From: UBA5336 sp964415675
GTDB lineage: Bacteria; Pseudomonadota; Alphaproteobacteria; Caulobacterales; Hyphomonadaceae
NCBI GenBank assembly: GCA_964415675.1
Contig: CAYQBG010000002.1
Coordinates: forward strand, 124,001-188,000
Length of the DNA: 64,000 nucleotides
Direction of reading: 5' to 3'
In this document: positions 43,281 to 51,746 of the stretch, piece after piece
Layout: each line of letters starts with the position of its first letter
Numbering within the stretch: position 1 is the first letter of the stretch
Position numbers and translations under genes: made by a program
The notes under the pieces: generated by a model
The model's input: only the letters and a program-made list of their open reading frames with translations
What the model was told of the DNA's origin: nothing
The model's database searches: none

Positions 43281-44531
43281 TCAGTCAGGCAGTTCCCCAT
43301 TCATGGCGAGCACCTCTCCGGCAAGGTAGAGCGAGCCACAGATCAGGATCTGCGCAGGCCGGCAGGCTGCAGCCGCATGCATTGCCGCCTCAAGGGTTGG
43401 GTGCGCGGTAGCGTCCAGTCCGGTATTGCGGGCGGCTGTGGCCAGTTCATCGGGTGGGCGGCCCTCATGACCCTCGGCATTCGGAGCCGTGAAGACCCGC
43501 GGGCCCAGTTCGCGAAACCCCGCGAAGAACCCCTCTGCATCCTTGCTCGCCATCATTGCGGCGACCAGCACGCTTTCACCGGGCAGGTTCGCCAGGAGCG
43601 CGGCCACGGCGCGCGCCGCATGCGGATTATGCCCGCCATCCAGCCAGACATCGGCCCCGCCAGCCAGCGCGGTCACCGGCCCAACCGCCAGCTTCTGCAT
43701 GCGTGCCGGCCATGTCGCTGTTTGGCTGCCTTTGGCGATTGATGCGGGCCTGATCCGTTTGCCGCCCCATATATCGAGCGCCTTTGCCGCCAGCGCCGCA
43801 TTTGCGATCTGATGACTGCCTTGCAATGAGACGGGCAGCTCGATCCGGGCAATGTCGGTGTCAGACATGACACACAAAGGCGCGCCGAGCTTTTCGGCCC
43901 GGGCCTCGATCACGTCTGCAACAATGGGCGATTGCAGGGCGCTGACAACAGGTCGGCCGGCGCGGATAATGCCGGCTTTCTCTGTGGCAATGCCGGCAAG
44001 GTCGTCTCCAAGAAATTGCTTGTGATCATAATCGACCGGCGCAATCACGGCCACATCGCTCACGTCGATGACATTGGTGGCATCAAATTTTCCGCCAAGG
44101 CCGACTTCCAGAATCAGCAGGTCAGCCGGGGTTTCGCTGAAGGCGAGAAACGCAGCGGCGGTTGTGGCCTCGAAATGCGTTATCTGAGCTGTGCCCAGCG
44201 CCTGTTGCGTGCGCTCCAGCGCATCGGCAAACGCCTCATCGCTGATCAGTCGGCCTGCCAGGCGCACCCGCTCATTGAACCGCACAAGATGGGGCGAGGA
44301 ATAGACATGCACGCGAAGATCGGCCGCCTCGGCCATGGCGCGCAGGAAGGCGCAGGTCGAACCCTTGCCATTGGTCCCGGCGACATGGATGATCGGCGGC
44401 AACCGGTCCTGTGGGCGACCGAGTGCGTCAAGCAGATTCGCAATCCGGCCAAGCGACAATTCTATCGTCCGGGGGTAATGCCCCTGCAGCGCGGCAAGCG
44501 CGCGCGCCAGCCGCTCTGACGGTTCGAACAA
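43281..44531 (-). CDS. folC: Bifunctional folylpolyglutamate synthase / dihydrofolate synthase
   Basis: 416 residues. The start codon is TTG at 44531, immediately after the accD TGA, behind AGAGGAAGAGG. Mur-ligase features: P-loop IIHVAGTNGKGSTCAFLRAM, the folate-binding PHLVRFNERVRLAGRL, ILEVGLGGKFDATNVID and VWLDGGHNPHAARAVAALL. It adds glutamate to dihydropteroate and then to folates. Last gene of trpF-trpB-(unknown)-trpA-accD-folC. Confidence 0.93.
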   Translation of the reverse strand: MFEPSERLARALAALQGHYPRTIELSLGRIANLLDALGRPQDRLPPIIHVAGTNGKGSTCAFLRAMAEAADLRVHVYSSPHLVRFNERVRLAGRLISDEAFADALERTQQALGTAQITHFEATTAAAFLAFSETPADLLILEVGLGGKFDATNVIDVSDVAVIAPVDYDHKQFLGDDLAGIATEKAGIIRAGRPVVSALQSPIVADVIEARAEKLGAPLCVMSDTDIARIELPVSLQGSHQIANAALAAKALDIWGGKRIRPASIAKGSQTATWPARMQKLAVGPVTALAGGADVWLDGGHNPHAARAVAALLANLPGESVLVAAMMASKDAEGFFAGFRELGPRVFTAPNAEGHEGRPPDELATAARNTGLDATAHPTLEAAMHAAAACRPAQILICGSLYLAGEVLAMNGELPD

Positions 44532-45518
44532 TCAGGCCTCTTCCTCTGAGTCTGCGATATCGGCGTCAGCGGCTGTGTCGGGAGCTGGCTGGGTGACCCG
44601 CTCCACGTCGCCGGTCGCCTCGCGAACCAGATTTGGCATCAGATGGCCGAGAACGCGTGCGAGGGTCGCTTTCAATTCACGGCGGTCACAGACAATATCC
44701 ACCTGTCCCTTCTGGCGAAGGAATTCAGACCGCTGGAAACCATCGGGCAGTTTCTCGCGAATGGTCTGCTCGATGACGCGCGGGCCGGAAAAGGCGATCA
44801 TCGCTTCGGGCTCGGCAATATGCACGTCACCCAGCATCGCATAGGAGGCAGACACCCCGCCTGAAGTCGGATCGGTCAGGATCACCACATAGGGCAGGCC
44901 CGCCTCGCGCACTTCATCAATCGCGAGCGTGGTGCGCGGCATCTGCATCAGCGACAGCGTGCCTTCCTGCATGCGCGCGCCGCCTGATGCGGTGCAGACC
45001 ACGAAAGCCGCCTTGCGCGCGACGGCCATTTGCGCGGCTGTGACAAAGGCCTCGCCTGCCGCCATGCCGAGCGAGCCGCCCATGAAGGCGAAATCCTGCA
45101 CGAGAATAACCGTCGGAATGCCGTCAATCTTGCCGAAGGCTGCGGCCATACAATCATCCTGTATGATCTCGCTGCCACCGGCGGCCGCCTCGATCTTGTC
45201 ACGGCCCGCGATCTTGGTTCGCGCGCCCTTCAGCCTGGTCGTATAGGGCTTGTCATCGCGGAATCGCAGCGGATCGGCCGGCACATCGGGAAGCTTGATC
45301 GCTTCCCAGCTCTGATCATCGAACAGGAGACGGAAGCGCGTGCGCGGCGAGATACGCATATGCGCACCGGCAGGCGTCACATGCCAGCTTTCTTCCAGAT
45401 CGGACTTGTAAACGAGTTCGCCAGACTTGGGACACTTGATCCAAAGATTGTCCGGCGCCTCTTTCTTGTTGAGCCAGGACTTCAGTCCCGGCGGGGTGAA
45501 ATTCGTGAGCCAGTTCAT
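44532..45518 (-). CDS. accD: Acetyl-CoA carboxylase carboxyltransferase subunit beta
   Basis: A 328-residue protein of the crotonase/carboxyltransferase fold: LWIKCPKSGELVYKSDLEES at the N-terminus, GARTKIAGRDKIEAAAGGSE, and SGGARMQEGTLSLMQMPRTT, which forms the acyl-CoA site. The four zinc-finger cysteines of E. coli AccD are reduced to one here (CPKSG ... VTPAGAHM), as I recall for other Alphaproteobacteria. It transfers carboxyl from biotin to acetyl-CoA with AccA. The C-terminus is acidic. It sits between trpA and folC. Confidence 0.94.
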   Translation of the reverse strand: MNWLTNFTPPGLKSWLNKKEAPDNLWIKCPKSGELVYKSDLEESWHVTPAGAHMRISPRTRFRLLFDDQSWEAIKLPDVPADPLRFRDDKPYTTRLKGARTKIAGRDKIEAAAGGSEIIQDDCMAAAFGKIDGIPTVILVQDFAFMGGSLGMAAGEAFVTAAQMAVARKAAFVVCTASGGARMQEGTLSLMQMPRTTLAIDEVREAGLPYVVILTDPTSGGVSASYAMLGDVHIAEPEAMIAFSGPRVIEQTIREKLPDGFQRSEFLRQKGQVDIVCDRRELKATLARVLGHLMPNLVREATGDVERVTQPAPDTAADADIADSEEEA

Positions 45519-45541
45519 GTTCCGTCCGCCATCATTTCCCG

Positions 45542-46369
45542 TCAGGCGTGGCGCGCTTTTGCGATCGCCTCGCTCAATTCCTTCGCCAGCGCGCCGATCT
45601 TCTTCGGCGCCGCGTCGAGGCCCCCCGTCTCGGCTGCGTGTGCATTATGGTCCACGAAAGCCGATCCGACCACCACCCCGTCAGCAATTTCAGCCATTTC
45701 AGCAGCTTGAGGTCCGGTGCGCACCCCAAAACCGACCGCCACCGGGAGGCCCGAAATCTCCCGCGCGCGCTGGACTTTCGCCGCTATATCGGCCGGCCGT
45801 GCTGCCCCCGCGCCGGTCACACCGGTCACCGAGACAAAATACAGGAACCCGGACGCGCCTTGTGCCACAATCGCCATTCGCGCGGCGCTCGTCGTCGGGG
45901 TGGCCAGCCGAATGACGGACATGGCGCGCTGGTCGAGCTCGCTGCGCAGCTCATGATCTTCTTCGGGCGGCAGGTCCACCGTGATCACGCCGTCGATACC
46001 AGCCGCCTTGGCGGCTGTGGCAAACGCCTCGAAACCCATATGATGGATCGGATTGGCATAGCCCATCAGGATCAGCGGCGTATCGCTGTCATCCTCGCGA
46101 AAGCGCGCGGCCAGGGCGAGCACATCGCTGAGCCGTGTTCCCGCCTTCAGGGCGCGCTGGCCCCCGCGCTGGATCGAGGGGCCATCAGCCATCGGATCTG
46201 TGAATGGTGCGCCAAGCTCGATGATGTCGGCGCCATTGTCGCGCAGGGCGACGAGGTTGCGATAGCTGGTCTCAAGATCCGGGTCGCCGGCCATGACATA
46301 GGCCACCAGCGCGGCGCGGCCTTCGGCTCTGGTCTTGTCGAAACGGGCTGTGATGCGGGCTGTGGGCAA
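45542..46369 (-). CDS. trpA: Tryptophan synthase alpha subunit
   Basis: A 275-residue TIM barrel starting at TTG 46369, one base after the upstream stop, with AAGGA inside the end of that gene. The catalytic Glu is in DIIELGAPFTDPMADGPSIQ and the Asp in GIDGVITVDLPPEE; the phosphate-binding loop is GFGVRTGPQAAEM. It cleaves indole-3-glycerol phosphate and channels indole to TrpB. In most relatives it directly follows trpB; here one gene intervenes. Confidence 0.94.
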   Translation of the reverse strand: MPTARITARFDKTRAEGRAALVAYVMAGDPDLETSYRNLVALRDNGADIIELGAPFTDPMADGPSIQRGGQRALKAGTRLSDVLALAARFREDDSDTPLILMGYANPIHHMGFEAFATAAKAAGIDGVITVDLPPEEDHELRSELDQRAMSVIRLATPTTSAARMAIVAQGASGFLYFVSVTGVTGAGAARPADIAAKVQRAREISGLPVAVGFGVRTGPQAAEMAEIADGVVVGSAFVDHNAHAAETGGLDAAPKKIGALAKELSEAIAKARHA

Positions 46370-46370
46370 A

Positions 46371-46793
46371 CTAGAATCCTTGATCTTTGCGCATGCGCTT
46401 CAAGAAGGCGCCGTTGACAAAAAAGTATGAGATCAATGGGATGTTCAAAAACATCAACACCCAAAGCCATTCTTCAGGATGCCAGTCCAAATGATCCGAC
46501 AAGTCGTCCGAAAAACCATAAACGACTCCGCAGGACAGCGCCGTGAACACCAAGGAAGCTGCTAGATACGTTCCAAAACTGCTTCGAAGCGTTTTTGAGC
46601 CACCCATCATGTAGGCCACGCGGCTCTCATCCGAAAACGTCACAGCAGATTGCTTAAGTCCTATCCATGTTGCGGTGATAAAGAGCAGCAAACAAATGAT
46701 GCCGTCAGCCAAAAGGGAGAGATCTTCGTCGAACCCAGCCTTAAACATTACTCGATAGAAGATGAACGAAGCAATCGTGAAAAAGAAACTCAT
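46371..46793 (-). CDS. Unknown four-helix membrane protein inserted between trpB and trpA
   Basis: A 140-residue protein with hydrophobic segments FFFTIASFIFYRVM, LADGIICLLLFITATWIGL, FGTYLAASLVFTALSCGVVY and WVLMFLNIPLISYFFVNGAF. No family recognised. Its ATG follows the trpB TAG with no gap, and its last codons contain the trpA Shine-Dalgarno, so it is embedded in the operon without disturbing coupling. Base composition is clearly lower in G+C than the neighbours: 54 of the 120 bases I counted at 46381-46500, i.e. 45%. This suggests recent acquisition. Confidence 0.7.
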   Translation of the reverse strand: MSFFFTIASFIFYRVMFKAGFDEDLSLLADGIICLLLFITATWIGLKQSAVTFSDESRVAYMMGGSKTLRSSFGTYLAASLVFTALSCGVVYGFSDDLSDHLDWHPEEWLWVLMFLNIPLISYFFVNGAFLKRMRKDQGF

Positions 46794-48005
46794 CTATATC
46801 TCCGTCCCCAGCGCCTCGGCCACGCTGAACACGTCCTTGTCGCCGCGTCCGCACATGTTGAGGATGACAAGTCCGTCCGGCCCGATCTCGCGTAACACTT
46901 CGCCGACGCGCGCGAGCGCGTGGGCGGGCTCCAGCGCCGGAATGATGCCTTCGAGTCGCGTGCAGAGCTGGAAAGCGTCGAGCGCGTCGTCATCCGTGCA
47001 GGAGAGATATTCCGCCCGCCCCGTATCGCGCAGGAAGGCGTGTTCCGGGCCGATGCCGGGATAATCCAGGCCGGCGCTGATCGAATGCGCGTCGATGATC
47101 TGGCCATCCTCGTCCTGCAACAGATAGGTGCGGTTGCCATGCAGGATGCCGGGCTCGCCGCCATTCAGGCTGGCGGCATGCTGCCCGCTGTCAACACCGT
47201 GACCGGCCGCCTCGACGCCGATCAGGCGCACATCCTCATCCTCCAGGAAGGGATGGAACAGGCCGATGGCATTTGAGCCCCCGCCGATACAGGCCATCAG
47301 GGCATCGGGCAGGCGGCCCTCGCGCTCAAGGATCTGGGCCCGCGCCTCGCGACCGATGATCGACTGGAAGTCGCGCACAAGCTCCGGATAGGGGTGCGGG
47401 CCGGCCGCCGTGCCGATGACATAGAAGGTGTTCTCGACATTCGTCACCCAGTCGCGCAAGGCCTCGTTCATCGCATCCTTCAGCGTGCCGGTGCCCGATG
47501 AAACCGGCACGATCTCCGCGCCCAGCAGGCGCATGCGGAACACGTTCGGCTTCTGGCGCGCAACATCGGTTTCACCCATGAAGACCGTGCAGGGCAGGCC
47601 GAAGCGCGCGCAGACAGTGGCTGTGGCCACGCCATGCTGGCCGGCGCCTGTCTCGGCGATGATCCGCGTCTTGCCCATGCGCCGCGCCAGCAACACCTGG
47701 CCGAGCACATTGTTGATCTTGTGCGCGCCGGTATGGTTGAGCTCGTCGCGCTTGAGATAAAGTTTCGCACCGCCGAAATGCTCAGTCAGCCGCTCAGCGA
47801 AATAGAGCGGGCTGGGCCGGCCGACATAATGAGTCCACAGATCCTGCATCTCGGCCTCGAAGGCCGGATCCTTCTTGGCCGCTTCGTATTCCGCCTCAAG
47901 GTCAAGAACCAGCGGCATCAGCGTCTCGGCGACATAGCGCCCGCCAAACTCGCCGTAGCGGCCCTCCTCGTCCGGCCACTGGGACAATGCGTTGGGTTTA
48001 GCCAT
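46794..48005 (-). CDS. trpB: Tryptophan synthase beta subunit
   Basis: A 403-residue PLP enzyme from ATG 48005 (MAKPNALSQWPDEEGRYGEF). LNHTGAHKINNVLGQVLLAR contains the Schiff-base lysine, GAGQHGVATATVCARFGL the substrate-binding loop, and CIGGGSNAIGLFHPF the phosphate-binding Gly-rich loop. It condenses indole with serine. Its start overlaps the end of trpF (47998-48005). Confidence 0.95.
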   Translation of the reverse strand: MAKPNALSQWPDEEGRYGEFGGRYVAETLMPLVLDLEAEYEAAKKDPAFEAEMQDLWTHYVGRPSPLYFAERLTEHFGGAKLYLKRDELNHTGAHKINNVLGQVLLARRMGKTRIIAETGAGQHGVATATVCARFGLPCTVFMGETDVARQKPNVFRMRLLGAEIVPVSSGTGTLKDAMNEALRDWVTNVENTFYVIGTAAGPHPYPELVRDFQSIIGREARAQILEREGRLPDALMACIGGGSNAIGLFHPFLEDEDVRLIGVEAAGHGVDSGQHAASLNGGEPGILHGNRTYLLQDEDGQIIDAHSISAGLDYPGIGPEHAFLRDTGRAEYLSCTDDDALDAFQLCTRLEGIIPALEPAHALARVGEVLREIGPDGLVILNMCGRGDKDVFSVAEALGTEI

Positions 48006-48672
48006 TGTTTTCCTGTCCTTTTGCCGCCCGGATGAAGTCTGAAATTCTGCCAGCATCCTTTACGCCCGGCGCGCTTTCGACGCCAGAGGACACATCGACC
48101 GCCGGTGCGCGCGTTCGGGCAATTGCCCCGGCCACGTTTTCCGGTGTCAACCCGCCCGCCAGCAGCCAGGGTTTCGGCGCGCGCCAACCCTCCAGGATCG
48201 ACCAGTCGAACGCGGCGCCGTGACCGCCCGTGCGGGCCGCCCCCTTTGGTGGGCGCGCATCCAGGAGCAGCCGGTCGGCCGCCTTGTAATCACCCGCGCG
48301 TTTCAGATCGACCGGTGAACTGACCGGTAGCGCTTTCCATACCTCAATTGAGGGCGCGAGATCGGCAGCGAGTGCATCAATGAATTCCGGCGCCTCAGAC
48401 CCATGAAACTGGAACGCATCCGGCTGCTTCGTGCCCGAAAGCGCTGTGAGCGTGGGTGCATCCGCATCGGCGACAAGCGCGACAGATTTTACACCAGCTT
48501 CGCGAGCGGCAGAGACAAGATCGATAAACAGGTCGAAACGACCCGGCCCCTCACCCAGCACATTGCGTGGGCTGGCCGGCGCGAGGACGAAGCCGACCCA
48601 GTCCGCCCCGCATGCCGCCGCATGGCGCACCATTTCAGGCGTTTTCAGCCCGCAAATCTTCACCGCGGTCAT
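47998..48672 (-). CDS. trpF: Phosphoribosylanthranilate isomerase
   Basis: A 224-residue TIM barrel from ATG 48672 (MTAVKICGLKTPEMVRHAAA); the Cys in KICGLK is the general base. GGLTPENVAGAIARTRAPAV and VDVSSGVESAPGVKDAGRIS form the phosphate site and C-terminal acidic residue. It converts phosphoribosylanthranilate to CdRP. Overlaps trpB by 8 bases and the YcgN stop by 4 bases. Confidence 0.93.
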   Translation of the reverse strand: MTAVKICGLKTPEMVRHAAACGADWVGFVLAPASPRNVLGEGPGRFDLFIDLVSAAREAGVKSVALVADADAPTLTALSGTKQPDAFQFHGSEAPEFIDALAADLAPSIEVWKALPVSSPVDLKRAGDYKAADRLLLDARPPKGAARTGGHGAAFDWSILEGWRAPKPWLLAGGLTPENVAGAIARTRAPAVDVSSGVESAPGVKDAGRISDFIRAAKGQENNG

Positions 48673-49136
48673 GGCGCATTGCCTTTCCAGTCGACGACCC
48701 AATCGATCTGGTCTTCGTCGAGAACCGTATCCTCGCTCTTGGTGCGCCCCATGATCGAGTGGCCTTCGCGGTGGATACGTTCGCGGTCGCCGCAGACAAG
48801 ATGGTGCCAGTCGGGCAGGTCGTGGCCCTCATGCACGAGCCGGTAGGCGCAGGTGCGCGGCATCCATTTGATTTCGTCGATCTTTGCCGGGGTCAGCTTT
48901 ACACAATCGGGCACCTTTGCCTTGCGATTCTCATAGTCCGAACAGCGGCAGGTGCCGGCATCCAGAAGCCGGCAATGCAGGCGCGTATAGGCAATCTCGC
49001 CCGTATCGATATCCTCCAGCTTGAGAAGGCAGCATTTCGCGCAACCGTCACAAAGTGATTCCCATTCGCTCTCGCTCATCTCTTCGAGGCGTTTTGTCCT
49101 CCAGAATGGCGCGGTCAATCGAGGACATCCTGCCAT
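48669..49136 (-). CDS. YcgN family cysteine-cluster protein
   Basis: 155 residues from ATG 49136. A tighter TTG start at 49118 would overlap the upstream stop as TTGA. Signature: FWRTKRLEEMSESEWESLCD then GCAKCCLLKL, plus CRLLDAGTCRCSDYENRK and VPDCVKLTP, a cysteine-rich set typical of Fe-S or zinc-binding UPF0260/YcgN proteins. Function unknown. It is read in the same direction as trpF and may be in its transcript. Confidence 0.88.
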   Translation of the reverse strand: MAGCPRLTAPFWRTKRLEEMSESEWESLCDGCAKCCLLKLEDIDTGEIAYTRLHCRLLDAGTCRCSDYENRKAKVPDCVKLTPAKIDEIKWMPRTCAYRLVHEGHDLPDWHHLVCGDRERIHREGHSIMGRTKSEDTVLDEDQIDWVVDWKGNAP

Positions 49137-49390
49137 TCGGGATGGCGCGCCAGCTGTGCCTTGGCGAAGCCGCAAATGGGCACGAGCTTGAAATCCTCCG
49201 TCCGCGCCTTCTCCACCAATGCGCCAACGAGCGCCGTGCCGAGGCCGCGCCCGCCGAGTGCGCGGGGGACTTCGACATACTCTACCCGCATCACGCCGGG
49301 CCGCTCCCAGGAATAGTCGATCTTCAGTTCATGGCCTTCAATCTGCGAGGTGAATTTCGCGCCTTCGTCAGTCAGGATCATATCAGTCAT
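49115..49390 (-). CDS. Small GNAT acetyltransferase (NATD1/YjdJ-like)
   Basis: A 91-residue protein with the minimal GNAT core: MRVEYVEVPRALGGRGLGTA, in which RALGGRGLGTAL is the acetyl-CoA pyrophosphate loop, then VGALVEKARTEDFKLVPICG and the FAKAQLARHPEW terminal helix found in short YjdJ-like members. Substrate unknown. Overlaps the YcgN gene start by about 22 bases if ATG 49136 is used. Confidence 0.82.
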   Translation of the reverse strand: MTDMILTDEGAKFTSQIEGHELKIDYSWERPGVMRVEYVEVPRALGGRGLGTALVGALVEKARTEDFKLVPICGFAKAQLARHPEWQDVLD

Positions 49391-49399
49391 ACCCGCAAC

Positions 49400-50647
49400 C
49401 TAAACCGGCAGGCCAAGCTCGGCCAGCACTGCTGGTATCTGCTTTTTCAAACGGAAGAAACCGGCGGTTGCGAGGGGCCAGAAAGCAGCGTCCCAGTCGC
49501 GCAGGCGATACAGAAGATGAATACCCTCAAGGGCGAGTACCTCGCGCGCGGCATCGAGCTTCGGGCGCACCCAACCGACCGGCGGAAAACCGGTCAGGAG
49601 CGTGCCTGTGCCTGCCGAACTGGCAAGGCCGCGCAATTGCGCGGCAAGATCGGCGCTGGCACTGAGCCTTTCGCCGGTCACGCCAAACGCAGCCTCACCG
49701 CGCCCGAGCGCATCGGCCATCGCATCGCCGACAAACCCTTTCGCCACGGCACCGGCCCCATGCGGGCTGCGCGCATCGGGAAAGACGATGCCGCCCAGAG
49801 CCGCCACATTGGCGCCCGGCGGGCGGAGTGTTTCGACATTCATATCCTCCTCGGTCAGGAGTAGTGTGATATCGCCCTCAGGGAGGATATCCCCGGAGCG
49901 CAGCTCCCATCTCGGCGGATTTGCGAACCCGTCAATTGCCGGCGCTGCGCCCGCAAGCCCATCCGGATCAAACCGCCTATTTGTGTATTTGCGAATATTG
50001 GCGCGCCGCGCGAGATAGGTCTTGCCCGGCGTATGCAGCCCGGCCACCCATCGCCAGGACAGCGTGTTCGAGGCCGCATCCGCGTCCATCAGGTGGCGAA
50101 GGAAGAAATCTGCCCCAAGCTCCCATGGCAGTTGCAGCGTAAAGATCCAGATCGAGGCAAACCACATGCGCGCATGATTGTGCAGGTATCCCGTTTCGAT
50201 GAGTTCATTGGCCCAGGCATCGAAACAGCCGATCCCGGTGCGCCCTTCTACCGCCTCCTCATAGGCTGAGCGCAGGCCCGCATTTGCCGCAAGCTGATCA
50301 TGCAGCCTTTCGCGTGACTCGCAATAGGCCGTCCAGACGCCGGGCCGATGCTCCAGCCAGCCCTTGAAATAGGTCCGCCAGCAGACCTCCTGTATGAATT
50401 TTTCTGTGGTCGAGTAGGCGAACCGGTCGAGCGCGGCGCTCACCGCTTCTTCCTCCAGCACCTGCCGCGTGCGGATCCAGGGCGAGAGCATCGAGACGTT
50501 GCGACGGTCACCAGGGCCGAGATCGTAATTGCGTTCGCTTGAATAGCGGCTACCCATGGCCGGCTGGAAAGCGCTCAGACGCCCAAGCCCCGCCTGCCTG
50601 GCCGGCGCGTGGTCCACCCGGTCGAGATTCCCGAAGAGTTCAGTCAT
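49400..50647 (-). CDS. Photolyase/cryptochrome-like protein with FAD-binding domain first
   Basis: A 415-residue protein. Residues about 10-230 match the FAD-binding helical domain of photolyases: RYSSERNYDLGPGDRRNVSM, FIQEVCWRTYFKGWLEHRPG, NELIETGYLHNHARMWFASI, and DADAASNTLSWRWVAGLHTP with the flavin-contacting Asn and Trp. In ordinary photolyases this domain is C-terminal, after an antenna-binding Rossmann domain. Here it comes first and a ~180-residue alpha/beta region follows (GDITLLLTEEDMNVETLRPP to the end). Could be a permuted photolyase or a distinct flavoprotein. Confidence 0.75.
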   Translation of the reverse strand: MTELFGNLDRVDHAPARQAGLGRLSAFQPAMGSRYSSERNYDLGPGDRRNVSMLSPWIRTRQVLEEEAVSAALDRFAYSTTEKFIQEVCWRTYFKGWLEHRPGVWTAYCESRERLHDQLAANAGLRSAYEEAVEGRTGIGCFDAWANELIETGYLHNHARMWFASIWIFTLQLPWELGADFFLRHLMDADAASNTLSWRWVAGLHTPGKTYLARRANIRKYTNRRFDPDGLAGAAPAIDGFANPPRWELRSGDILPEGDITLLLTEEDMNVETLRPPGANVAALGGIVFPDARSPHGAGAVAKGFVGDAMADALGRGEAAFGVTGERLSASADLAAQLRGLASSAGTGTLLTGFPPVGWVRPKLDAAREVLALEGIHLLYRLRDWDAAFWPLATAGFFRLKKQIPAVLAELGLPV

Positions 50648-50693
50648 GGCGGGCGAATTAGGGCGCCGCGCCTGTCACTCAAGCACACATTGT

Positions 50694-51728
50694 TCAATCG
50701 AGCGGGGACCAGCCACTCTCTGCATCCTCGTCGCCATCGACAATGTCCAGCGCCCGGGCGATTGCGCCGAGTGCGCCTTTGACACCCGTCCCCGACACGG
50801 CCGATACGCGCAGAGGCTTAAAACCGCACGCCGCCTCAAGCGCGCTCGCCTGTTCATCAACCTGCTCGGGCAAGAGCGCGTCAATCTTCGACAGGGCGAT
50901 AATTTCAGGCTTCCCCTCAAGCCCCGCGCCATAGGCGTCGATCTCGGCGCGGATCGTGCGCCAGGCGCCTGCAACATCATCCTGCGTGGCATCGATAAGG
51001 TGCAGCAAGACGCGGCAGCGCTCGATATGGCCGAGAAAGCGCGTGCCAAGTCCAGCCCCGTCCGCTGCGCCTTCGATCAGGCCCGGAATATCAGCCAGCA
51101 CAAACCGCGCGCCCGGGCCGAGATCAACCACGCCAAGGCCGGGATGCAGCGTCGTGAAGGGATAGTCGGCAATCTTCGGATTGGCCGCCGTCACCCTTGA
51201 GAGGAAAGTCGACTTGCCCGCATTCGGGAGGCCGACAAGGCCCGCATCTGCGATCAGTTTCAGCCGCAGCCACAGCCAGCGCTCCTCGCCCGGCTCACCG
51301 GGATTGGCGCGGCGCGGGGCGCGGTTGGTCGAGGATTTGAAGCGGATATTGCCCCAGCCGCCATTGCCGCCCTCGGCGAGCAGGACCCGCTGGCCGGGCT
51401 CTTTCAGATCGGCAATCAGGGTCTCGCGGTCATCTTCGAAAATCTGGGTGCCAACGGGCAGTTTGAGCTCGATATCCTTGCCGCCGGCGCCGGTGCGCTG
51501 CTTGCCCATGCCATGCACGCCGCGTCCGGCGCGAAAATGCTGCTGGTAGCGATAATCGATCAGCGTGTTGAGACTGTCATCGGCCACAGCCCAGACATCG
51601 CCGCCCTTGCCGCCATCGCCGCCATCGGGCCCGCCGAACTCGACATAAGCCTCGCGCCGGAAGCTGATACAGCCATTTCCGCCGCCGCCGGACGCGATGA
51701 AGATCTTGCACTGGTCGAGAAATTTCAT
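50694..51728 (-). CDS. obgE: GTPase Obg/CgtA
   Basis: A 344-residue protein. The N-terminal Obg domain has the Gly-rich stretch FIASGGGGNGCISFRREAYV. The G domain starts near residue 160 with GLPNAGKSTFLSRV, DIPGLIEGAADGAGLGTRFL and SKID. A short acidic C-terminal tail (GDEDAESGWSPLD) follows. An essential ribosome-associated GTPase (50S maturation, cell-cycle control, as with CgtA of Caulobacter). Part of the usual rplU-rpmA-(GNAT)-obgE string. Confidence 0.95.
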   Translation of the reverse strand: MKFLDQCKIFIASGGGGNGCISFRREAYVEFGGPDGGDGGKGGDVWAVADDSLNTLIDYRYQQHFRAGRGVHGMGKQRTGAGGKDIELKLPVGTQIFEDDRETLIADLKEPGQRVLLAEGGNGGWGNIRFKSSTNRAPRRANPGEPGEERWLWLRLKLIADAGLVGLPNAGKSTFLSRVTAANPKIADYPFTTLHPGLGVVDLGPGARFVLADIPGLIEGAADGAGLGTRFLGHIERCRVLLHLIDATQDDVAGAWRTIRAEIDAYGAGLEGKPEIIALSKIDALLPEQVDEQASALEAACGFKPLRVSAVSGTGVKGALGAIARALDIVDGDEDAESGWSPLD

Positions 51729-51746
51729 GGGCTTGGATCCGTTTTT

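Noticed and set aside
48673..49136. Search for a trp leader peptide/attenuator ahead of trpF
   Set aside because: trpF overlaps the upstream YcgN gene, and there is no leader, Trp-rich peptide or terminator pair.
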